From contig CAJGDV010000002.1 of NCBI GenBank assembly GCA_904502155.1, positions 1-37,763 on the forward strand: a stretch of 37,763 nucleotides of DNA, written 5' to 3'. The position numbers were made by a program, and so were the translations under genes. Shown piece after piece: positions 31,301 through 37,763 of the stretch. The first letter of the stretch is position 1, and each line of letters opens with the position of its first letter. The stretch comes from an uncultured Bacilli bacterium. Lineage in GTDB: Bacteria > Bacillota_I > Bacilli_A > RF39 > UBA660. Below the pieces are notes generated by a model that saw only the letters and a program-made list of their open reading frames with translations, had not been told where the DNA came from and did no database searches.

Positions 31301-32260
31301 TTATAAATCGTCAGATAAGATTTTCTCGATATCGTCATTTAATTTATCGATATCAAAATCATCGTCTTCATCTTCATCACTTTCAGCTAAAGCTTCTTTT
31401 CTTGCTTTTTCAAGTTCTCTATCTAATAATGACATTTCATCATCATCTTCAACAACATGTTTTTTACGAGGTCTTTCCTCTTCCTCGTCTTCTTCAGCAA
31501 CACGTTTTTTGCGAGGTTTTTCTTCTTCCTCATCTTCTTCAATTAATCTTCTTTTACGAGGTTTTTCTTCTTCCTCATCTTCTTCGATTAATCTTCTTTT
31601 ATGAGGTCTTTCAGCTTCATCATCTTCATCTTCAATAATTCGTTTTTTACGAGGTCTTTCTTCTTCTTCCTCGTCTTCTTCAATCACTTTTTTCTTACGA
31701 GGTCTTTCTTCTTCCTCATCTTCTTCTTCGTCTTCATCATCTTCATCACCATATTTAATTTCAACAATTAATGAATAGATTTGAGAAATAAAAATAAAGA
31801 ATATTGGAAGAACAATTACAAATAAGAATCCCCAACGATTTAAGATTATAGATAGAATGTCGCCGATTTTTGGAATAATTTTATCAGCTGTACCGATAAC
31901 AAATTCCATAGAATAATATTCACCATTTTCATATGAAACAGCACTTTCTTCGATAAATACTTCTTCAATAATACCAACATTTACGCTTACAGCTCCGCCT
32001 GTTTCAAGTTTATATGTAAATATTTCATCTCCAACATTAATTCGACTTATCTTTTTGTTTTTAACAATTACTAAGTCACCTTTTTTGTACTTAGCATTTG
32101 ATAAATCTTCTTTTATTAATAAGAAACTATTTTCATTAATCTCTGCAACCCCAAACTTATTATAGTTTAATACAAATACAGTCATTGCAATTGCAAAAGT
32201 AAAGAAGATAATACCTAAAATGCTAAGAATAATATTTTTTATTAGTCTTAATATTTTCAT
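31301..32260 (-). CDS. SipW-fold membrane protein with eroded active site and charged repeat tail
   Basis: A 319-aa protein from the ATG at 32260, with AGGTGATAAG upstream. Two membrane helices (about 9-32 and 143-168) flank an external domain with SipW-like layout (KKGDLVIVKNKK). At the serine position it reads INENSFLLI (S45 kept, Met lost), the THR/HEV histidine position reads VNVGII, and the K-G-D-x-N region is absent. It is probably an inactive or non-peptidase relative. The cytoplasmic tail (172-290) has six tandem units of [RK]P[RH]K[KR]-x-x-(I/A/V)-EEDEEEE type, alternating basic and acidic blocks. The C-terminus (290-319) is acidic. It is the last gene of the 1211-aa surface-protein operon and has an internal promoter. 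Confidence 0.75.
   Translation of the reverse strand: MKILRLIKNIILSILGIIFFTFAIAMTVFVLNYNKFGVAEINENSFLLIKEDLSNAKYKKGDLVIVKNKKISRINVGDEIFTYKLETGGAVSVNVGIIEEVFIEESAVSYENGEYYSMEFVIGTADKIIPKIGDILSIILNRWGFLFVIVLPIFFIFISQIYSLIVEIKYGDEDDEDEEEDEEEERPRKKKVIEEDEEEEERPRKKRIIEDEDDEAERPHKRRLIEEDEEEEKPRKRRLIEEDEEEEKPRKKRVAEEDEEEERPRKKHVVEDDDEMSLLDRELEKARKEALAESDEDEDDDFDIDKLNDDIEKILSDDL
31450..31735 (-). repeat. Six-copy tandem coding repeat, 45-48 bp units
   Basis: Units marked by (A/G)(C/T)GAGG on the plus strand begin at 31466, 31511, 31556, 31601, 31649 and 31697. Each encodes a basic P-R-K-K block followed by an E-E-D-E-E-E-E block. Confidence 0.92.
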
Positions 32261-32276
32261 CTTATCACCTATTATA

Positions 32277-32305
32277 ATAATAACATAATCCAATTTTAAT
32301 ATCAA
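32277..32305 (-). promoter_or_regulatory. Promoter TTGATA-17-TGTTATTAT
   Basis: The -35 (32300-32305) and extended -10 (32277-32282) sit between the 300-aa and 319-aa genes. They overlap the longer ORF start at 32305, which favours the ATG at 32260. Confidence 0.7.
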
Positions 32306-32308
32306 TTA

Positions 32309-33211
32309 TTATTGACATATGTCACTTTCTTCAAGTGTAAAGTAATCTACACTGTAAATTTCATCAAATGTAGTCTTATAAAATTTTAATGCTATATCTT
32401 GTGATGCTGGTAATTTTAAAGTAATTGAATTAATATATCCTTTATCATCTAAAGTATATGATTCATATTCATCAATATTACCATCTAATCTAAATAATTC
32501 TGAATCAAAACTAAGTTTTTGACATTTTGGTTCTTCAAATAAATTAGAAATTGTTAACATATCAAAATTATCATAACTATCATAGTATTTTTTTATTTCT
32601 TTTGTTACAACTTCTCCTTTATGTAGGTAAAAGGAACCACTAATTTTTTTACGATATGGTTCTGTTGATTCAACTTCAACAACAACAGTAACATCATCGA
32701 TTTCAATTTCTTCTTCTGTTGTTAATTTAAAAGCAATATCTTGTGATGCAACTTGATTACTCCATACATAATTTCCAAGTTCACATTTAGTTTTATTATA
32801 ATCTGTTACATCTACTTCATCATTTGTATTATTTATACATTTTTCATAACTTGATAAAGTCCCTTCTAAAGTATCAGAATTATTTGTTGTAAAAGCACAT
32901 AATACTTTATCTTTTAAATCTCCTTCAACTTTACAAGTTGCTTTATATTTAATGTCATATTCAGTAATTTGACTAGATCCAATTGCATTTTTTAATGTAA
33001 ACATAACATCATTCCCATCCCATGTTGTATTTACATTTTTTAGTGTATCGCTATCAAGAGTATCGCTTGTAAAATAGAATTCTTTTGAATTTAAGAAATA
33101 ATTATAAACATTGTTTGCAATATATTTAGAATAAGTAAATGTTACATTAAGTCCAACAATTGCAATTATAAGTCCTAAAATTAGAACTATTTTTTTCTTA
33201 TGCTTCTTCAT
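32309..33211 (-). CDS. Exported surface protein, TasA/camelysin-like start
   Basis: A 300-aa protein. Basic start (MKKHKKK), hydrophobic segment 8-25, then FTYSKYIAN, echoing the T-F-S-K-Y of the plus-strand protein. The mature part is beta-rich and acidic, with six or so Cys (C-K in YKATCKVE, C-A-F, YEKCINN, KCELG, KCQKL and the final ESDIC) that could form disulphides outside the cell. No sortase or lipobox motif is visible, so it is held by its N-terminal helix or is released by a SipW-like peptidase. AGGAGTGAAAG precedes the ATG, and the gene overlaps the upstream 190-aa gene by 14 bases. I place it with fibre or surface subunits by context; the exact family is unknown. Confidence 0.68.
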   Translation of the reverse strand: MKKHKKKIVLILGLIIAIVGLNVTFTYSKYIANNVYNYFLNSKEFYFTSDTLDSDTLKNVNTTWDGNDVMFTLKNAIGSSQITEYDIKYKATCKVEGDLKDKVLCAFTTNNSDTLEGTLSSYEKCINNTNDEVDVTDYNKTKCELGNYVWSNQVASQDIAFKLTTEEEIEIDDVTVVVEVESTEPYRKKISGSFYLHKGEVVTKEIKKYYDSYDNFDMLTISNLFEEPKCQKLSFDSELFRLDGNIDEYESYTLDDKGYINSITLKLPASQDIALKFYKTTFDEIYSVDYFTLEESDICQ

Positions 33212-33770
33212 TTTCTTTCACTCCTATTTTTTGCCAACTCTTAGCTTCAATATTTATATAATCTACTAAATTAGCATATATTTCATCATTATATTCTGAT
33301 GGGAATTCAACAGTAATTTTATAATTATCTAAATTTGTTTCACTATGTTTTAAAGTCATTACTTCAGTGTTACAAATTACTTCATTTGTATCAGCATCTC
33401 TACTTGATGTATTATCACAAGTTGAAATTAAATGACTTTCTTCATCTTCAATTTTATATAAATTAATTTTTAATGGTACTAATTGAAATGTTTTAATAAT
33501 TAATTGATATTCTAATGTTACATCACTAATACTCTCTTCTAAACTATTTTTAATACTAAATAAGAATTCAGAATTGAAACCTGGTTTTAAATCAACTAAT
33601 GGTAACTCAATGTTATCTAATTCTTCTGTATTAAATACAAATTTAGCAATATTAGTATTATTAGAATTCAGGGTAGATTGAGAGTGAAAAAATGAATATG
33701 TAAGCCCTGAACTAAATGTTATAGCTATTAAAAATAACAAAACGCCTATAATTCGGTATTGTTTTCTCAT
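33198..33770 (-). CDS. Exported TasA/camelysin-like protein
   Basis: A 190-aa protein with a short basic start (MRKQYR), hydrophobic segment 8-25, and GLTYSFFHSQSTL, close to the SipW-type Y-x-F-F/S-D cleavage context. The region after it (AKFVFNTEELDNIELPLVDL, then KPGFNSEFLFSIKNS) has the L-x-P-G pattern of TasA-like beta sandwiches. Two Cys (STCDN, VICNT) could pair. It is close to a minimal TasA subunit in size (TasA is about 260 aa). The ATG follows the 1211-aa gene by 14 bases, and its AGGAGTGA site overlaps that gene's stop region, so the genes are coupled. Confidence 0.75.
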   Translation of the reverse strand: MRKQYRIIGVLLFLIAITFSSGLTYSFFHSQSTLNSNNTNIAKFVFNTEELDNIELPLVDLKPGFNSEFLFSIKNSLEESISDVTLEYQLIIKTFQLVPLKINLYKIEDEESHLISTCDNTSSRDADTNEVICNTEVMTLKHSETNLDNYKITVEFPSEYNDEIYANLVDYINIEAKSWQKIGVKENEEA

Positions 33771-33784
33771 ATTTTCACTCCTAT

Positions 33785-36700
33785 CTATTTAACAATAAAG
33801 TACTTATCTTGTGTACTAATTAGTTTTGCATCATCATATAATTGGAACTGGAATTTATAACCATTTGTTTCGATATTATTAGTATTAATATTAAGTTCAT
33901 AATTATTTATTTTTTTATTTTCTTCATCATAAATTTCTAATGTGTCAACTATGTTATAAATACTATTAATATATAAATTTAATTCATCTTCTGTAAATGT
34001 TCTTAAATCAATTAATTCATAGTCTTGATTTATAGGATTTAATGAAGATTTTTTATAAAGGGCTAATTTTACATTAGGATTTGTAAGTTCGCCTTTATAT
34101 TTAATTTCAAATGGTATTTTAAATAATTCATTTTTTGTTAAAATTTGATCTGCTTTATCCATTTTTATTTCAAACTCATAATCATATTTAACTTTATTAT
34201 TTGAAAGAATTGCTTTAATTTCAATTTCATTTGTATTTATATTTTCTAAAATATATCCATCATATGCAATATAATTAAATATTTTAAAATAATATGTACC
34301 TTGTTTTAAGTTAATATCACTTTCAATTGTTTTAATCGTTAAAGTATCATTTACTTCAGAAATACCATTTTCTAAATTAATATGAACAATATTATCTGAA
34401 TCAGGATAATATTCTTTATCTTTATAAACAAAAATCATATTAGACATTTTATCTTTTGTAACGATATTTCCATCACTATCTAAAAGTTTAATTCCAAGTC
34501 CTATTTTCATTAACTCATATTTAGTATTGTATACTGTATTTTCATTAAATTTTAAATAGTCTAATTTACTTGTAAAACCTATTTTAGTTTGTGAATTACT
34601 ATTTAATTCAACAACATTATCTTTATAATCTGTTTCAAGTACTAATGGAGCATCGTTATTATCAATTATTACATTAAATGGTTTTATTTGATCATAAAGT
34701 GTTGGTCTTATTGTATTTAAACCAGCATTACATACTTCTAAGTATGCTTGTACATCTAATAAGTTTTCTCCCATTAAGGCATTACTAAAATCAAATGTAA
34801 TAGTAAATTCTTCATTGATTTTACCTGATTCTTCATAACTATTTTCAACATATTTAATTTGATTATTTATAGTTCCTACTTCATTAAATAATACTAATGG
34901 ATACGTTGCATAATTATTTTCATCATAACCATATTCATCATTTTCAGTTGGTATTACATATGTATAAACTTTATTTAATACAAAATCTATTAATGTAATT
35001 TTTGTATTTTTTGGAAGTAATACATTTGTTTTAAGATTATGGCTATATGTTTGATCAAATTTACCTTCATTATTGTAACTTGTTTCAATAGTAATTGATG
35101 ATTTATTTGTAATATAATTTCCTAAATTTGAACCTTTTTCAGTTCCTGGATAAATGTCTGATTGAATGTATCCATCAAGTAAGAAAATACTTGAATTAGC
35201 ATAACTTATATTACCACTTATATCGGTTGTTTTAGCATATACGATAACTTTACCAACATCATCAATTAAAATTGGCTCATCATATTCTTTATAATTTAAT
35301 TCACTTAATTCTTCAATTTGTGTATATGTTAATGCTTCTTCACTTATATAATATTCAATTTTATCTATTCCTGATAAATCATCAGTTGCTGATATTGTTA
35401 AATTTTTAGTTCTATCTAATACAAATTCATCAGGTTCTTCTATAAATTCTTGCCAAATATTATTATCCATTTCCATTGTAATAATTGGAGCATTATTATC
35501 TAAAACTAGTAAATCTGAATTAATATATTGTACTTCAGATTCTTTTTCAATCTTAGCATAAATAATATATTCACTCTCTTCTTCTAAAGTGATTACTCCA
35601 TCAAATAAAATCCAATCTTTATTTAAAAGTTCATCTTTTGTTAATGGATTAATATTAGTTCCTGATTCTATAATGTAATAAGCATTTGTATATGGATTTA
35701 ATTCATCAATATTTTCAATACTGAAACTTATTGAATTTCTAAATCCTTTTTTATTAAGTTCATTACTATAGTTATTCCATGAATAAATACCTGCGTGGAT
35801 ATTAGCTATCGGATTTGATATATCATCAAAATAAAGTATTGGTAATTCATTTTTTTCATAAACCCATAAGTTATCACTATTATTAGCTAAATCCGATTTA
35901 TTTACATATTCGTTATATCCTAAATTTTCTTTAAAATAATCATTATTTGATAATTCTTCTAGTGATTTTTGGAAGATTAAACCTTCGTATGTTCCATTAT
36001 TGATTGGTGTTAATCCATTTATATAGTAAGTATTATCAGCAGTGACATTAGTATTTATTACTGATGATATTAAATAATCATTAGCACCCGCATGTACTGA
36101 GTCATTAATTGCAGCACTATTAATATTATTTATAATACCAACTAATCCACCATAATAAGTTCCTTCTGTATCTCCTGTGTTATATGAGTTATTAATATTT
36201 AAAGAACTATTATTATTTTCAATTGTTGCAATTAATCCAGCTGATACATTTTCAGCTACTATATTTCCTTTATTATAAGAATTATTAATTTCTATTTCGC
36301 CTACTGCTTCTGCTATTAAACCGCCAGCATTATATTTACCATAAATATTAGCTTTATTGGCTACATTATTAATAGTTGAATTTTTAAGGTGTGCTCCAAT
36401 ACCAGCTATTGTTGCTTTTTCTAACTCTATATTATAATTTAAATTTGTTAAATCTATTTTAATTGTTTCTGAATCAGTAATTACATTTATTTGAATATTT
36501 GAACCTAAAAGTTCTAATTCGAAAGTATCACTATCATAAGTAATACCATTAATTTCTAAAATATAATCATGATCATCAACATTTGTTACACTTATATTTC
36601 CTGTTAATTTTTGGTTATCTATTATTAAACCTGAAATAGAATGATTGTTAATTAAATTAATATTTAAACTTTGTTCTCCTATTAATTCTATATCTTCTTG

Positions 36701-37420
36701 TTTTGTTGATAGTACTTGTGAAAAATTTTCATTTCTATTAAAAATATTTCCGTTTACAATTACATTATTAATTGCTGTATTTTCAGCATTACTTACAAGT
36801 CCTGCTGTATTTATACCACCTTTTACATAAATATTATCAACATATAAATTATTAATAGCACCTTCTAAATTAGTAAATAATGCCGCATTATCTTTGTTTT
36901 TATCATTCATATAAAATCCATATATAGTATGGAAATTACCATTGAAAGTACCTTTAAAATTATCTAGTGAATCAATTATATTAATTGAACCAATTTCATT
37001 TTTAAATTCACTATCTTCATAATATTTGTTATTTTCTTCATTTACGTAATATGTTACTTTATCTAATATGTATAAAAGTCCTAATTCTTCACTATATGAA
37101 AATTTACCTTTATTTATAATAATATCAGTATTTAATGTAAAGTATTTGTCTTCATAATCTTTTGTTTCTAATTGTTTTTCAAAGAATGCTAATTCAGCAC
37201 CGTTTGAAATAACATAAGGATTTTCAAGGGAACCATTCCCTTTTCTATAACTTGTTGCAACTGTTATACCGTCCCACTCTGTTACTCCCATCAAACTTGT
37301 ACGATTATGAAGTCTAGCAAAAGTTGGAAATACTACTGTTGCTAAAACTATTAATATTGAAATTACTGATATAATTAAAATTTTATTTTTATTATTAATT
37401 TTTTTAAATCTATATCTCAT
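33785..37420 (-). CDS. Large surface protein with GLUG-like repeats and Ig-like domains
   Basis: A 1211-aa exported protein. Basic start (RYRFKKINNKNK), one hydrophobic segment (13-31), then FPTFARLHN. Residues 50-100 contain NPYVISNGAELAFF, the usual opening of GLUG-type surface proteins. FKGTFNGNFHTIYGF (about 150) is the matching second motif. Repeated blocks with YNAGGLIAE, NNSYNKGNI, YYGGLVGII and similar GLUG units run from about 190 to 450. Residues about 560-760 look Ig-like or Y_Y_Y-like (APIITMEMDN, LTISATDDLSGIDKIEYYIS). The rest is beta-rich and unknown. There is no LPxTG, lipobox or C-terminal helix. GGGATGAG fixes the start. It leads an operon with the 190-, 300- and 319-aa genes. 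Confidence 0.85.
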   Translation of the reverse strand: MRYRFKKINNKNKILIISVISILIVLATVVFPTFARLHNRTSLMGVTEWDGITVATSYRKGNGSLENPYVISNGAELAFFEKQLETKDYEDKYFTLNTDIIINKGKFSYSEELGLLYILDKVTYYVNEENNKYYEDSEFKNEIGSINIIDSLDNFKGTFNGNFHTIYGFYMNDKNKDNAALFTNLEGAINNLYVDNIYVKGGINTAGLVSNAENTAINNVIVNGNIFNRNENFSQVLSTKQEDIELIGEQSLNINLINNHSISGLIIDNQKLTGNISVTNVDDHDYILEINGITYDSDTFELELLGSNIQINVITDSETIKIDLTNLNYNIELEKATIAGIGAHLKNSTINNVANKANIYGKYNAGGLIAEAVGEIEINNSYNKGNIVAENVSAGLIATIENNNSSLNINNSYNTGDTEGTYYGGLVGIINNINSAAINDSVHAGANDYLISSVINTNVTADNTYYINGLTPINNGTYEGLIFQKSLEELSNNDYFKENLGYNEYVNKSDLANNSDNLWVYEKNELPILYFDDISNPIANIHAGIYSWNNYSNELNKKGFRNSISFSIENIDELNPYTNAYYIIESGTNINPLTKDELLNKDWILFDGVITLEEESEYIIYAKIEKESEVQYINSDLLVLDNNAPIITMEMDNNIWQEFIEEPDEFVLDRTKNLTISATDDLSGIDKIEYYISEEALTYTQIEELSELNYKEYDEPILIDDVGKVIVYAKTTDISGNISYANSSIFLLDGYIQSDIYPGTEKGSNLGNYITNKSSITIETSYNNEGKFDQTYSHNLKTNVLLPKNTKITLIDFVLNKVYTYVIPTENDEYGYDENNYATYPLVLFNEVGTINNQIKYVENSYEESGKINEEFTITFDFSNALMGENLLDVQAYLEVCNAGLNTIRPTLYDQIKPFNVIIDNNDAPLVLETDYKDNVVELNSNSQTKIGFTSKLDYLKFNENTVYNTKYELMKIGLGIKLLDSDGNIVTKDKMSNMIFVYKDKEYYPDSDNIVHINLENGISEVNDTLTIKTIESDINLKQGTYYFKIFNYIAYDGYILENINTNEIEIKAILSNNKVKYDYEFEIKMDKADQILTKNELFKIPFEIKYKGELTNPNVKLALYKKSSLNPINQDYELIDLRTFTEDELNLYINSIYNIVDTLEIYDEENKKINNYELNINTNNIETNGYKFQFQLYDDAKLISTQDKYFIVK

Positions 37421-37457
37421 ATTACACTCATCCCTTATTATTATTTATTCTACTTAA

Positions 37458-37466
37458 ATTATAACA
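37458..37466 (-). promoter_or_regulatory. Extended -10 (TGTTATAAT) of the surface-protein operon
   Basis: A perfect TATAAT with TGn lies 38 bases before the ATG of the 1211-aa gene. No clear -35; the region overlaps the preceding terminator. Confidence 0.6.
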
Positions 37467-37476
37467 TATTAATACT

Positions 37477-37506
37477 AAAAAAAGAAACTTTTTTATTTTG
37501 TTTCTT
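37477..37506 (-). terminator. Probable intrinsic terminator of the right-edge gene
   Basis: AAGAAAC (37482-37488) pairs with GTTTCTT (37500-37506) across an 11-base loop, with a T-rich tail on the minus strand. The stop codon (37493-37495) is in the loop. The larger loop lowers certainty. Confidence 0.65.
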
Positions 37507-37763
37507 CTTTTGATAAAATATTTGATAGTTTTGTTATAAAGTCGATGTCTTCCGCTTTTATTTCACTATCTTGTATAAGTTTTTCTCTTAATAAGAAATC
37601 AACTTTATTTAAAATACCTTCAGCATCTTTTAATGCATCATCTTCTAAATTTATATTATTTAATTTATGTTTATTTATAATAACTTTTTCTAAATCATAT
37701 TCTCTTAAGAAAGGAATATTATCTACAAGTGCTAAAGTTGGGTCAATTGCAAAATAATCAAAT
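37493..37763 (-). CDS. C-terminal end of an unknown protein (cut by window edge)
   Basis: I read 89 codons in one frame ending in TAA at 37493-37495. The visible end runs FDYFAIDPTLALVDNIPFLR, then mostly charged helices and ends ITKLSNILSKEETK. It is acidic and likely helical, with no membrane segment, signal or known motif in this part. The gene starts to the right of the window, so no function can be assigned. It is the gene upstream of the 1211-aa surface-protein operon on the same strand and is separated from it by a terminator. Confidence 0.7.
   Translation of the reverse strand, partial: FDYFAIDPTLALVDNIPFLREYDLEKVIINKHKLNNINLEDDALKDAEGILNKVDFLLREKLIQDSEIKAEDIDFITKLSNILSKEETK

Noticed and set aside
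31402..31638. Plus-strand ORF of 78 aa over the charged repeats
   Set aside because: Antisense reading of the repeat; no ribosome site or promoter.
1..37763. Insertion sequences, integrases, phage genes or attachment sites
   Set aside because: No transposase, integrase or phage structural motifs were seen, and no flanking direct repeats were found by eye.

Overview
This window looks like chromosomal DNA of an AT-rich Gram-positive bacterium, probably an uncultured gut Bacilli/Mollicutes-related lineage (RF39-like or Erysipelotrichia-like). This rests on very low GC, strong GGAGG-type ribosome sites, TTGACA/TATAAT promoters, a T-box, AddAB, PerR and a SpoVIF-like protein. TGA acts as a stop at least once (addA) and TGG encodes Trp, so the standard bacterial code fits. 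All genes but one lie on the minus strand, so the window reads right to left.

Positions 1-16,300 are mostly housekeeping: partial ligA; a small membrane protein; a GT4-kinase fusion; perR-rubrerythrin under a PerR-box promoter; a three-gene operon (alpha/beta hydrolase, condensation-fold acyltransferase, DUF6320-like membrane protein); an acidic repeat protein; an operon of a 55-aa membrane ORF, galU, a DUF4358-like lipoprotein and a small membrane protein; pcrA; a divergent GT2 with murI; and serS behind a serine T-box. Positions 16,300-23,700 hold addA/addB, two coiled-coil proteins, a SpoVIF-like protein and a P-loop kinase-like protein that lacks the Walker A lysine.

Positions 23,700-37,420 are the unusual part. 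They hold three proteins of the SipW (ER-type signal peptidase) fold, with active sites ranging from complete to eroded. They also hold at least four TasA/camelysin-like exported proteins and a 1211-aa GLUG-type surface protein. Between these sit a membrane-anchored McrB-type AAA+ ATPase and a DUF2357-like partner. McrB/DUF2357 pairs are usually associated with nucleic-acid restriction, but no nuclease is visible here. The order and translational coupling (SipW fusion, AAA+, DUF2357-like, SipW, TasA-like) suggest one membrane machine that makes or remodels a surface fibre. That role is inferred, not shown.

Two genome-style features recur. Many promoters carry an extended TGn-TATAAT -10 element. 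Most intrinsic terminators have the stop codon of the gene they terminate inside the hairpin, so 3' UTRs are almost absent.
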